64,000 bases of DNA from Pararhizobium_B sp963838155. Its GTDB lineage: Bacteria; Pseudomonadota; Alphaproteobacteria; Rhizobiales; Rhizobiaceae. The translations under genes and the position numbers were made by a program. The number at the start of each line of letters is the position of its first letter. Position 1 is the stretch's first letter. Under the pieces are notes generated by a model. That model was not told the origin of the DNA. It was given only the letters and a program-made list of their open reading frames with translations, and made no database searches. Location: positions 1 to 64,000 of the forward strand of contig CAWIQE010000006.1 of the NCBI GenBank assembly GCA_963838155.1, in the 5' to 3' direction. This document shows, one piece after another, positions 26,093 to 35,188 of this stretch.

Positions 26093-26419
26093 CTACCGAG
26101 CGAATATCCGCGGCGCCGAGACCGCCGGTCTTCGAGTTCGCCGTTTCAAGAGCGATCGGACATCCGTGGTGGCGGCACGGGCAGTGTCACCGGACAGCCG
26201 GTGCTTCCCGGCCTCCATGAACTCCTTCGACCAGGTGTAGTACAGGCTTTGCGCAATGCCTTCCTTGCGGCACAGCTCGGCGATGCTGTCTTCGCCGCGC
26301 AGGCCATCGAGCACGATCCGGATCTTGTCTTCCGCCGAGAAGTGCCGACGGGTCGCCCGACGGATGTCTTTCACCACCTGCTCGGCAGGCTTCTTGGGGC
26401 TTGAGGATTTGGGTCTCAT
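26093..26419 (-). mobile_element. IS3-family transposase OrfA remnant
   Basis: The first 80 or so codons give an IS3-type OrfA with a helix-turn-helix: HFSAEDKIRIVLDGLRGEDS, IAELCRKEGIAQSLYYTWSK and FMEAGKHRLSGDTAR. After that the sequence leaves the family (VRSLLKRRTRRP...) and neither the rest of OrfA nor the OrfB integrase with its DDE residues is found. The left end of the element probably lies near 26480 (plus coordinates), about 60 bases upstream of the start. The element is therefore cut off and inactive; nothing upstream of 26093 looks like its other end. Confidence 0.85.
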
Positions 26420-27014
26420 CTTCGTTCCTTCGTCACTACGACGAGACCCAAATCCTCCTTAAATCACAACCTCAAATCTGGGCCATAGGTGCTGACGGGG
26501 AACAGGACTCCGGCTTGTCCATGAGCCGGGAAAACCCTCGAAGTTGCCGCTGTGATGCAGCGAGCGGAGCATGACCGCTTGAACACCACGTTGGGGGATT
26601 TCTCCAACTCGTAGCCTAGGCCGAAACTGATCTCGGTCAGCGAGTGGCGGGATGCCAGCGACCTCCCTGAACCGCAGGGCGAAAGCGTGGCCAATGTATC
26701 GACTGTTCAACGATGGCCAGGGGCGCGATGCATAACGCCGCCCGCCGCCCGCAATCTTGGGTCGGCAAGGGCGAAGAGCCGGCCAGATGCCGACGCAGAC
26801 GGCGGGACAACGTTCCGCCCATTCCGTCGTGCTTCGAGCCGGTGCCGCCGGCCGGGGTCCGGCAAGATTGCACAGCGGGGTGCGAATCCCGCACCGTGTG
26901 AAAAGCCGTCGGCAGAGGTTTCATCTTTCCTTTCCACCGTCTCTACCACGATTGCGGCGAACTCTTGCTCCGTCGCGGACGATGCCCGCGTCGACCAACT
27001 CGAGGAGCGAGACC
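26420..27014. other. Non-coding interval between IS remnant and osmC
   Basis: This holds the left end of the IS3 remnant, the possible AraC fragment, and from about 26830 a GC-rich segment able to form hairpins (GCGGGGTGCGAATCCCGC, 26874-26891). No intact gene is visible. The osmC promoter is probably in the last 150 bases. Confidence 0.4.
26460..26694 (-). pseudogene. Possible AraC-type regulator remnant
   Basis: A minus-strand frame reads LASRHSLTEISFGLGYELEK and then NVVFKRSC. This resembles the second helix-turn-helix of AraC regulators (SLTEISFxLGYEExxxFxRAFKR). Only about 40 codons match, one or two residues seem inserted, and the end runs into the IS3 left end. It is a weak assignment to a broken gene. 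Confidence 0.35.
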
Positions 27015-27593
27015 ATGGAAATGCACACAAAGACCCCGCGCCCGCCACTGAACGGCGTGGACACCCCGATGCTTCTGAGCACGATCAATGCGGTTGCCGG
27101 CCAGCCCGATCTCGGCCGGTTCCAGTTCAGGGCCGACAACCGATGGATGGAGGGTACCCACAGCCGCAGTTCGATGTCCGGCTACTACGGCGCCGGAGCT
27201 GAGCAGGCGCGCGAGCAGACCCATTTCGCCGACGGCGACCACACCGCAGTACTGTGTGGCACCGACCAGGGTCCGACGCCGGTGGAATGGCTCCTGCACG
27301 CGCTCGCCGCCTGCATGACGGCGGGAATCGCGAACATCGCGGCGGCCCGCGGCGTGAAGCTGACAAAGGTGGAGTCGCATGTGGAAGGCGACATCGACCT
27401 GCGCGGCATCCTCGGCATCTCCGACAATGTCCGCAACGGCTTCGACAACATGCGGATCGACTTCCTGATCGAAGGCGATGCGCCGCCGGAAAAGCTGCGC
27501 CAGATCGTCGAGCAGGGTCGAGCACGGTCCGCCGTCTTCGACGTGCTGACCAAGGGCGTCCCCGTCACAGTCGGCGTGCGGACGATCCAGTAG
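27015..27593 (+). CDS. OsmC family peroxide-reducing/stress protein
   Basis: A 192-residue OsmC/Ohr-type protein. The family core is visible: FRADNRWMEGTHSRSSM, CGTDQGPTPVEWLLHALAAC (residues about 77-96) with the two reactive Cys residues, MTAGIANIAAARGV, and VESHVEGDIDLRGILG near the middle. OsmC proteins reduce organic hydroperoxides through the Cys pair. GAGGAGCGAGACC just upstream sets the ATG at 27015. The gene is followed by two flavoprotein genes in the same direction (50 and 9 bases apart), so it may protect against by-products of flavin-dependent oxidation. Confidence 0.88.
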   Translation: MEMHTKTPRPPLNGVDTPMLLSTINAVAGQPDLGRFQFRADNRWMEGTHSRSSMSGYYGAGAEQAREQTHFADGDHTAVLCGTDQGPTPVEWLLHALAACMTAGIANIAAARGVKLTKVESHVEGDIDLRGILGISDNVRNGFDNMRIDFLIEGDAPPEKLRQIVEQGRARSAVFDVLTKGVPVTVGVRTIQ

Positions 27594-27642
27594 GGCACCC
27601 GATCCCGGCGGCCGGGATCAATACCAGCTACGGAGACCTCCA

Positions 27643-28881
27643 ATGCAATCGACCGACGTCGCAATTGTCGGCGCGGGCCAGGCCGGCCTTGCCATGTCCG
27701 CGTGTCTTTCACGGCACGGCATCGACCACGTGCTCTTCGAGCGCGGCGCGGTCGCCGAACGGTGGAAGAGCACGACCTGGGATACGTTGACCATGCTCAC
27801 GCCGAACTGGATGAACGTGCTGCCTCATGGGCCGAGCGCCGGTGTTCCGGCTGACGGCTTCATGTCGCGCCACCAACTCGTCCGCTATCTGGAAGACTAT
27901 GCGCGCGTGAGCAGGGCCCCGGTCCTGGCGACGACGGAGGTGCTTTCGGTCTCGGCCGACGGCGCGGGTTACCGCGTGCTGACGAGCGCAGACGAATGGC
28001 GCGTGCGCGCCGTCGTCATCGCAACCGGGCAGTGCGATCGCCCGGCCTTGCCGGCACGTGCTCGCGTTGCCGGCAAGATATTCAGCCTGCATTCCTCTCA
28101 GTACCGGCGGAATGCCGATCTGCCCGACGGCGGCGTGCTGGTCGTCGGGGCCTCGTCCTCCGGCGTGCAGATCGCCGACGAGCTGCACGACGCCGGGCGC
28201 GAGGTCGTGCTCGCGGTCGGCCGGCATACCAGTCTGCCGAGGCGCTATCGCGGGCAGGACATCTTCGTCTGGCTGGCACGAATGGGCATCCTGTCCCAGC
28301 GCAGTTCGGAGGTGCCGGATCTGTCGGCCGCCAAGCGGCAGCCTTCTCTTCAGCTCGCCGGCCGCACCGGGGGCAGCGACGTCGGTCTTGCAGCGCTGCA
28401 ACGAAAGGGCATCCGCCTTGCCGGCCGTTTCGCCGGCTGTGACAGCGGCAGCGCAATCTTCGCCGACGACCTCGCCGAGACGGTTGCGGCGGCGACTGTC
28501 AAGCGCAATCGCCTGCTGCAGTCGATCGACGCCTTTGCCAGCTCCGCCGGCGAGACCGGCCGATGGAAGCATGCCGTGTCCGACCCGCAGACGGGCGAGG
28601 CGCCCAGGACGCTCTCCTTCGCCGGCGAAAATATCCGGACCATCGTCTGGGCAACGGGCTTTCGCCGGTCTTTCCCGTGGCTGCACCTCAACGTGCTCAC
28701 TCCCGACGGCGAGATCGACCACAGGGACGGCGTCACGCGGATCCCCGGCATCTACGCGCTCGGCTTCCGCTTCCTGCGCAAGCGCAATTCGAACTTCATC
28801 GGCGGCGTCGGAACGGACGCCGTCGCCCTGTCACACCATGTCGCCGGCTACCTTCGCCAGGCCGGCCGCGAAGCTGCGTGA
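27643..28881 (+). CDS. Flavin-containing monooxygenase-like FAD/NAD(P) protein
   Basis: A 412-residue flavoprotein. The FAD-binding GxGxxG is at the N-terminus (AIVGAGQAGLAMS), a second nucleotide-binding motif (VLVVGASSSGVQIADEL) lies near residue 165-180, and the IVWATGFRRSFPWL motif is in the C-terminal third. The FERGAVAERWKSTTWDTL segment is typical of the FMO/CzcO-like group, which oxidises soft nucleophiles or carbonyl compounds with O2 and NADPH. It ends nine bases before the next flavoprotein gene. The substrate is unknown. Confidence 0.88.
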   Translation: MQSTDVAIVGAGQAGLAMSACLSRHGIDHVLFERGAVAERWKSTTWDTLTMLTPNWMNVLPHGPSAGVPADGFMSRHQLVRYLEDYARVSRAPVLATTEVLSVSADGAGYRVLTSADEWRVRAVVIATGQCDRPALPARARVAGKIFSLHSSQYRRNADLPDGGVLVVGASSSGVQIADELHDAGREVVLAVGRHTSLPRRYRGQDIFVWLARMGILSQRSSEVPDLSAAKRQPSLQLAGRTGGSDVGLAALQRKGIRLAGRFAGCDSGSAIFADDLAETVAAATVKRNRLLQSIDAFASSAGETGRWKHAVSDPQTGEAPRTLSFAGENIRTIVWATGFRRSFPWLHLNVLTPDGEIDHRDGVTRIPGIYALGFRFLRKRNSNFIGGVGTDAVALSHHVAGYLRQAGREAA

Positions 28882-28889
28882 GGTGCACC

Positions 28890-30083
28890 ATGACGTATAC
28901 ATCCAATGACCATGACGTGATCATCGTCGGTGGCCGCTGTGCCGGAGCGGCGACAGCCATGCTTCTTGCCCAGGCCGGCGTGAAGACGCTCGTCCTCGAA
29001 CGTCAGGCCTACGGCTCGGACGCGCTATCGACCCATGCGCTGATGCGTCCGGCCGTCATGCAGCTTGCGCGATGGGGACTGCTCGACACCATTCTTGCCT
29101 CCGGCGCGCCAATCATCACGTCGACGACCTTCCACTACGAGGACGAGACGGTTCCGGTTGCCATAAAGCCGGAACCCGGCCTTCCCGGCCTCGTCGCGCC
29201 CCGGCGCGCTGTGCTCGACAGGGTGCTGGTGGATGCGGCCCGCCGCGCCGGCGCGGAAGTCGTCCATGACACATCAGTCGTCGACCTGTTGATGGGCCAT
29301 CACGGCCGCGTCTGCGGCGTCGTCGTGCGCAATGGCCATGAGACCCGCAGTTTGCGGGCGAAACTCGTGATCGGCGCCGACGGAGTCGGCTCGATGGTGG
29401 CGCGGAACGTGCAGGCACCGCTCCTGCACGAAGGGTCGGTGTCGGCCTCGGTGATCTACGGATACGCACCGAAGTTCGCCGGGGAGGGCTATCATTGGCA
29501 CTTCGGGCCGGGCCTGAGCGCCGGCTCGATACCCACGAATGGAGGGGAGTGCTGCATCTTCGCCGGTGCACCCCAATCCTACTACGACAGCGTGCTGCGA
29601 TTCGACAGGGCCAACTGTCACCACGATGTGCTTCGACGCTTGGCGCCCGAACTGGCAGATCACATAGCCGCCTGCGGCATCGGTCCGCTAAAGGCGTTTC
29701 GCGGGCGGCCGGGGTTCATCAGACAGGCCGTCGGGCCGGGATGGATGCTCGTCGGCGACGCCGGCTTCTTCCGCGATCCCGCAACCTCGCACGGCATTTC
29801 CGATGCTCTCAGGGATGCCGAGACCGCTGCAGATGCCGTGCTCGGCGGCTCGCAAAGGGAGATGGATGCATATCAGGAAGCGCGCGATGCGTTCGCATAT
29901 CCGGTGCTCGAGGCGACCGACGCCATCTGCAGCTTCGACTGGACGCCGGAAACCCTGAAAGGGCACCACAAGCGCCTGAGCCGCGTCATCAAGGACGAGG
30001 TCGCCGATCTCGCAAGGCGGGCGGCCGGCACTGCCGGCGTGCCGATGCATGCGACCCCTGAAGACAGCTTCGCCGCCGCGTAG
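28890..30083 (+). CDS. FAD-dependent oxidoreductase, geranylgeranyl-reductase/PHBH-like
   Basis: A 397-residue flavoprotein of the aromatic hydroxylase/geranylgeranyl reductase superfamily. It has an N-terminal FAD motif (VIIVGGRCAGAATA), the early Ser/Ala-rich SDALSTHALMRPAV segment, the DG motif (VIGADGVGSMVAR) and the GD motif (MLVGDAGFFRDPATSHGI). The ATG at 28890 starts the FAD motif; the frame is open upstream within the preceding gene. It probably acts with the FMO-like enzyme nine bases upstream. Hydroxylation and double-bond reduction are both possible. Confidence 0.87.
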   Translation: MTYTSNDHDVIIVGGRCAGAATAMLLAQAGVKTLVLERQAYGSDALSTHALMRPAVMQLARWGLLDTILASGAPIITSTTFHYEDETVPVAIKPEPGLPGLVAPRRAVLDRVLVDAARRAGAEVVHDTSVVDLLMGHHGRVCGVVVRNGHETRSLRAKLVIGADGVGSMVARNVQAPLLHEGSVSASVIYGYAPKFAGEGYHWHFGPGLSAGSIPTNGGECCIFAGAPQSYYDSVLRFDRANCHHDVLRRLAPELADHIAACGIGPLKAFRGRPGFIRQAVGPGWMLVGDAGFFRDPATSHGISDALRDAETAADAVLGGSQREMDAYQEARDAFAYPVLEATDAICSFDWTPETLKGHHKRLSRVIKDEVADLARRAAGTAGVPMHATPEDSFAAA

Positions 30084-30281
30084 GGCGACGTAGGGCGATG
30101 AAGATCGACGGCGGGACCGGGCGCTGAAGCCGTCCGGTCCTTTCGTCCAGGTAGCGTTTGCATGCTACCCGAACTCTTTCGAAAAAAAATCGATGTTCGT
30201 TTAAACGCTCGCTTCCACGCCCCTCTCCCAAAAAGGAACCTGCGGCACCGAGGTGGTGTCGACAAGCTAGGGAGCAGAGAA

Positions 30282-30476
30282 ATGCGGAAATCTCTCAATC
30301 GGGTTCGCCAGACCTTCCAGGTCCTCGGATCTGCCGCCCGCGCGAGGCGCGACCACCGGCACCTTCGGGAACTTCCGGACTATCTCCTGCGGGACATCGG
30401 CTTGAACCGGTCCGACGTCGCATCGCCGGAGGCCCCCCTGCCGACCGGGGCCGAACGCTGGGGGAGTTGGGGGTGA
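30282..30476 (+). CDS. DUF1127 small basic protein
   Basis: A 64-residue protein with the DUF1127 motif HLRELPDYLLRDIGLNRSD (residues about 27-45). GGGAGCAGAG lies just upstream of the ATG at 30282; the frame is open farther upstream without homology. Some alphaproteobacterial DUF1127 proteins influence phosphate use and RNA turnover; the role here is unknown. It lies about 110 bases before the large regulatory gene. Confidence 0.85.
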   Translation: MRKSLNRVRQTFQVLGSAARARRDHRHLRELPDYLLRDIGLNRSDVASPEAPLPTGAERWGSWG

Positions 30477-30582
30477 GGTCGTGGGCCGCGGCGGCGGAAA
30501 GGCACCGACGCCGCGGCTGAACCGCCATGTAGCCTGCCAATGGCAATATGTTATATTGTCGCGGGGGCTTTCGCGAGGTGCG

Positions 30583-33500
30583 ATGAGCTCGGGTATCGAA
30601 ATCAATGTGCTGGGCGACCTTGAGGTCTTGCGCGATGGCGAGCCGGTAGAGCTGCCGCCGTCGAGAAAGACGCGCGCGCTTCTCGCCTATCTTGCCGTCG
30701 TTCAGCGGCCGCAGCGCCGTGAGCGTCTGTGCGAGATGTTCTGGGAGGTGCCGGATGATCCACGCGGGGCGCTGCGGTGGAGCCTCTCGAAGATCCGCGG
30801 CATTCTGAACAGCGACAAGACGGGCATCTTCACGGCGGATCGCAACATCGTCGCCATCGCGCCCGGGGTCATCTCGACCGACTTCGCCAAGATCGGCTCC
30901 GTTGCCGGCGCAGCCGTGGAGGAACTGCCGCTTGTGGAGCTGCAGCATCTGGCCGCCCTTTTTCGCGGCCCCTTCCTGGGGGACATGTCCCTCCCGCGCT
31001 GCCCCGAATTCGAATCCTGGCGTGTTGCCCACACCAATGAAACGGAGCTCATCCGGCTGCGCGTCCTTCGTCGCCTCGTTGCGGCACTCGGCGACCGGCC
31101 CGATCTGGCGCTGGGCTATGCACAGGATCTCCAGCGCCTGGTTCCGGACGACCCGGGTTTGCCGCGCGTCGTGGCGGAACTTGCGGAAGCCGCACGCCGG
31201 GCTACGATTGCCGGTGCGGGCGAGAGCCTTTCCTCCGCCTCCGGTGCGTCACCGTCTCCGGCAACGCTGGAAACCGAGGTGCGCTACTGCTCGGCGCGGG
31301 ACGGCGTGCGTGTCGCCTATGCCATGACAGGGCAGGGGCCCGCCATCGTGCGGGCGGCGCACTGGATGTCCCACCTGCGATATGACGCGGAGAGCCCGGT
31401 GTGGCGTCACTGGATACGGGAGCTTTCCGCCCAGAACACCTTGCTGCGCTACGACGAGCGCGGCAACGGAATGTCGCAGTGGAATGTGGACGACATCGGC
31501 TTCGAAGCGATGGTCGCGGATCTCGAGAGCATCATCGATGCATCCGGTCTCGAGCGCGTTGTGCTTCTCGGTGTCTCCCAGGGTTGCGCCATTTCCGTCG
31601 CCTACGCCGTCAGGCATCCCGAGCGTGTTGCAGGGCTCATTCTCTACGGCGGGTACGTGAAGGGCTGGCGCGCCCGCGGCGACGCCGAGGAGATCACGCT
31701 GCGCAAGGCCATGGGAACGCTAATGCGCAGGGGCTGGGGCAAGGACGATCCCCTCTTTCGCCAGCTCTTCACGGCGATGTTCATTCCCGGAGCTTCGCGC
31801 GAGCAGGTCGAATGGTTCAACGAGTTGCAGCGCAAGACCGTCACGCCCGAGAATGCCTTCCGGCTTGCCGAGAGTTTTGCGGACATCGACGTGGGGGATC
31901 TGCTGCCGCGAATCGCGGTTCCGACCCTGGTGATGCACGCGAGGGGCGACAAGGTGGCGCCGCTTTCGTCGGGACAGTCCTTCGCGGCCGGGATCGCCGG
32001 CGCCCGGTTGATCGAACTCGACAGCAGCAACCACATCCTGCTGGAGGACGAACCCGCATTTGCCGAATTCATCAATCAGGTTAGGCGGTTCACGGCGAAG
32101 GTCATCGCGGCGGAGCCGGCCGAACCGATCGGCTTCAACGCGAGGCGGCCCGTCAGCATTCTCGCCGCCGAGCTGCTTGTCGCGTCCCAGCCGTCCGACG
32201 ATCCGGAACTGGCCGCAGAGGTTCTCGAGCCATTGACGGAGGCCCTGGCCGAGATCGCCGCATCGAACGGCGGCGTCGTGATCGATGCGCGCGAGGGAAC
32301 CGTCACGGTCGCTTTCGGGGCGGAGCGCGCGCTCGAGGAGCACACCGTCCAGGCCTGCCGGACGGGCCGCGCCATGCGCGATGTCGTCCTGGCGCGCGCC
32401 GCGGCGGGCCAGAGCGTGGGCCTGCGGATCGGGATCGATGCCGGACCGGCCCTGATCCGCGGTCGCCCGGGCCGGCTGCGTGTGACAGGACCGGTAGTCA
32501 AGACGGCGAGCCGACTCGCGGCATCGCTGACGAGGGACGCGATCGCGCTCACGGCCCGGGCGCGCGAAAGTGCTGGTGGATATGTGGCTGCATCGCGCAT
32601 GCCGCGCTCCGACACGCTGGGTTTCGGTCAGACGGACGCTGCCTACGAGTTGCTGGCCGAAAACAGGGCACTCTCGCGGTGGTATATCAGGGCCCGCCAG
32701 GGCCTCACGCCCCTTGTCGGGCGGACGGGCGAACTCGGACGGCTGACGCAGGCGTGGCAGCGGGCGCGCGAGGGCCGCGGGCAGATCGTCACCATCGTCG
32801 GCAGCGCCGGCGTCGGCAAGTCGCGGCTCGTCCACGAGTTCATCGGATCGCAAACCTTCAAGGCCTACACCATCGTGGAGGCCGGGGCGGAGGAGATCGG
32901 CGAGAGCGTCAGCCACGACCTGACGAAGCGGCTCCTGCTTTCGCTCTTCGGCCTTGCCGGGAACGAAGAAAAGGAAGCGGTCAAGCGCGCCGTGAAAGGG
33001 CGTCTGAAGGAGATGGCGATGGAGCGGTCGCTGCTCGTCCCGCTGCTCTTCGCGCTTGGTCAGTCCATCGCCGATGCGGCATGGCAGGAGATGCAGGGCG
33101 ATGATCGCGCCCGCCAGGTGCGGGAAGCCTGCGTGGCGCTGATCTCGAAGCTCTCCGAGGCGAAGCCGATCGTCATCCTGGTCGAGGACTATCATTGGGC
33201 GGACCCTTTGAGCCGGGCCGTGCTGGACGGGCTGGCAAAGGCGATCGCCGAGTACCGCGTCCTGCTCGTCGTGACCGCACGCCCCGGCTTCGAGCCGAAC
33301 TGGGACGACCTGTCCTATCCCGACCTGATGAGGCTGGCGCCGTTGCACCGCGAGGAAGGACGCGCGCTCGCCGCCGCGCTGCTCGGCGACGAACCGAGCC
33401 TGGAGAGGCTCAGGGACATGATCTGCGCGCGTGCAGAGGGCGTGCCGCTGTTCACCGAGGAGATCGTGGGCCAGTTGGTCCAGTCCGGCCGGCTCTCCGG

Positions 33501-35160
33501 CGTGACCGGGCGCCTGACCGTGCGGCAGGCCATCGACGACATCGAACTCCCGGCGACGATCCATTCGGTGCTGGCCGCCCGCATCGACAGGATGGCCCCG
33601 GACGAGCGGACATTGCTGCAGATCGCTTCCGTGATCGGCGCAGCCGTGCCGGCCGGCCTCCTGGCGGAGGTGTCCGGACTGGGCGCAGCGCTGGAGCCAG
33701 CGTTGACGCGGCTGAAGGCGGCCGAGATGCTCTTCGAAGACCCGTCCGACGGCGAACCCGAATACGCCTTCAAGCATGCGCTGGTGAAGGACGCCGCCTA
33801 CGCCTCGCTGGCCGCCGCAGATCGCCAGACGCTGCATGCGCGCATCCTTTTCGCGCTGCGAGGCCGACATGCCGCAGGCCGTCCGGACCAGGCCGAACGA
33901 CTCGCGTTCCACGCGGTCAGGGCAGGGGAATGGCATCACGCCTCCCGCTACCTCGTCGCTGCGGCCGACCGCGCGGTCGAAAGTTCGGCCTACTCAACCG
34001 CCGCCGATTTCCTGGAGCAGGCGATCGAGGCGCTCTCCCACCTGCCGCCCGCGACCGAGAACATCGCCCTCGGCATCGACATTCGCACCCGTCTCCGGGT
34101 GGCCTACATGGTCACAGGCCAGTTCGAGAAGGCCATCAGTCGCCTGAACGAAGCCCAGTCGCTGGCACGGGAGGCAGGGGACACGCGGCGGCTTGCCTAT
34201 GTCCTGCTGCACACGAGCTATGTCTATTCCACCTGGGGACGCACGGCCGAAGCACTGGCCGTCGCCGAGGAAGCCCGCAGCATCGGTCTCCTGAGCGGTG
34301 ACGACCGGCACGCGGCGGAGGGCGACCTTGCCGCGGCACAGGCACACATGGTCGTCGGTGCGGCCCGGCCGGCCACCCGCCTTCTGCTGCCGCATGTCTT
34401 CGATTTCACCACGCGCTGGGCCGACGACCGTCTCGGCTTTCTCGTCACCCGCTCGATCTGGTTCGTCGGTTCCCTCGCTTCGGCCAGGGCGCTGATCGGC
34501 GAGGTCGAAGAGGCCGAGGCGGGCATCGCCGAAGCGCTCCGTCTCGTGGAAACCACCGGGAGGCCCGTCGATCGCTACGCGACGGCCTACTTCGAGAGCC
34601 TCGTGCGCATCGTCGGCGGGTGCGACGCACAATGCCTTGAGCGGCTCCGGCGGATGACCGAGGAAAGCCTTCAGCGCGCGCCGTTCCCGTTCCATCCCTG
34701 GCTGACGGCTACGCTCGGTCACATGGCCCTGACCCTTGGAAGGCGAACCGAGGCGACGTCGACGCTGGAGGCGGCCTTCGCCTTAGCGGAGCAGGCCAAC
34801 ATGCCGCACTTCATGACTTATGCCTCGGTCATGCTCGCGATCGCCCAGGCGCAGCCGGGCGATGAGGCCAGCCGCGAAGATCTCACCGACGCTCTGCGAA
34901 GCGCCCGCCAAAGCGGCGACAACTGGATCGAGTTCGAGGCGCTGATGGCTTTGGCGGCGCTGGAGAGGGACGACACCGCCGTCCGCCTGTACCGCGAGGC
35001 CCTGCAGGTCGCGCACGGCGCCGGCTACGTCCCCTTCGCCGCGCGTGCCGAGGCTCGGTTATCGGAACTGGAGGGCCGGTTCGTGGCTGGCGCCAGGACA
35101 GCGCCTGCGGACCTCGCGATGGCTCCGGCGCCGGGCAAGCCGAGGCCGGTCGCGCCATAG
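30583..35160 (+). CDS. Giant fusion: SARP-like DNA-binding, alpha/beta hydrolase, cyclase-like, STAND ATPase, TPR
   Basis: A 1525-residue protein. Residues about 5-220: SARP/BTAD-type transcription activator domain (INVLGDLEVLRDGEPVELPP, TRALLAYLAVVQRPQRRERL, FWEVPDDPRGALRWSLSKIR). About 230-500: alpha/beta hydrolase with a complete triad (Ser in VLLGVSQGCA, Asp in MHARGDKVAP, His in SSNHILLEDE). About 520-690: class III cyclase-like domain (RLRVTGPVVKTASRLAASL region) whose two metal Asp positions read AAELL and AREGT, that is Glu. About 735-1100: AAA/STAND ATPase (Walker A VGSAGVGKSRL, Walker B IVILVEDYHWADP). The rest is TPR-like. ATG 30583 follows CGCGAGGTGCG. It probably senses a small molecule and regulates genes, perhaps the MaoC gene 28 bases downstream or itself. 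Confidence 0.9.
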   Translation: MSSGIEINVLGDLEVLRDGEPVELPPSRKTRALLAYLAVVQRPQRRERLCEMFWEVPDDPRGALRWSLSKIRGILNSDKTGIFTADRNIVAIAPGVISTDFAKIGSVAGAAVEELPLVELQHLAALFRGPFLGDMSLPRCPEFESWRVAHTNETELIRLRVLRRLVAALGDRPDLALGYAQDLQRLVPDDPGLPRVVAELAEAARRATIAGAGESLSSASGASPSPATLETEVRYCSARDGVRVAYAMTGQGPAIVRAAHWMSHLRYDAESPVWRHWIRELSAQNTLLRYDERGNGMSQWNVDDIGFEAMVADLESIIDASGLERVVLLGVSQGCAISVAYAVRHPERVAGLILYGGYVKGWRARGDAEEITLRKAMGTLMRRGWGKDDPLFRQLFTAMFIPGASREQVEWFNELQRKTVTPENAFRLAESFADIDVGDLLPRIAVPTLVMHARGDKVAPLSSGQSFAAGIAGARLIELDSSNHILLEDEPAFAEFINQVRRFTAKVIAAEPAEPIGFNARRPVSILAAELLVASQPSDDPELAAEVLEPLTEALAEIAASNGGVVIDAREGTVTVAFGAERALEEHTVQACRTGRAMRDVVLARAAAGQSVGLRIGIDAGPALIRGRPGRLRVTGPVVKTASRLAASLTRDAIALTARARESAGGYVAASRMPRSDTLGFGQTDAAYELLAENRALSRWYIRARQGLTPLVGRTGELGRLTQAWQRAREGRGQIVTIVGSAGVGKSRLVHEFIGSQTFKAYTIVEAGAEEIGESVSHDLTKRLLLSLFGLAGNEEKEAVKRAVKGRLKEMAMERSLLVPLLFALGQSIADAAWQEMQGDDRARQVREACVALISKLSEAKPIVILVEDYHWADPLSRAVLDGLAKAIAEYRVLLVVTARPGFEPNWDDLSYPDLMRLAPLHREEGRALAAALLGDEPSLERLRDMICARAEGVPLFTEEIVGQLVQSGRLSGVTGRLTVRQAIDDIELPATIHSVLAARIDRMAPDERTLLQIASVIGAAVPAGLLAEVSGLGAALEPALTRLKAAEMLFEDPSDGEPEYAFKHALVKDAAYASLAAADRQTLHARILFALRGRHAAGRPDQAERLAFHAVRAGEWHHASRYLVAAADRAVESSAYSTAADFLEQAIEALSHLPPATENIALGIDIRTRLRVAYMVTGQFEKAISRLNEAQSLAREAGDTRRLAYVLLHTSYVYSTWGRTAEALAVAEEARSIGLLSGDDRHAAEGDLAAAQAHMVVGAARPATRLLLPHVFDFTTRWADDRLGFLVTRSIWFVGSLASARALIGEVEEAEAGIAEALRLVETTGRPVDRYATAYFESLVRIVGGCDAQCLERLRRMTEESLQRAPFPFHPWLTATLGHMALTLGRRTEATSTLEAAFALAEQANMPHFMTYASVMLAIAQAQPGDEASREDLTDALRSARQSGDNWIEFEALMALAALERDDTAVRLYREALQVAHGAGYVPFAARAEARLSELEGRFVAGARTAPADLAMAPAPGKPRPVAP

Positions 35161-35188
35161 GAAATTCTTTGGTCGGAGGAGGAGCGAG

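Noticed and set aside
26874..26891. A tRNA-like T-arm (GCGGGGTGCGAATCCCGC)
   Set aside because: The loop has eight bases, and no anticodon or acceptor stem can be built around it.
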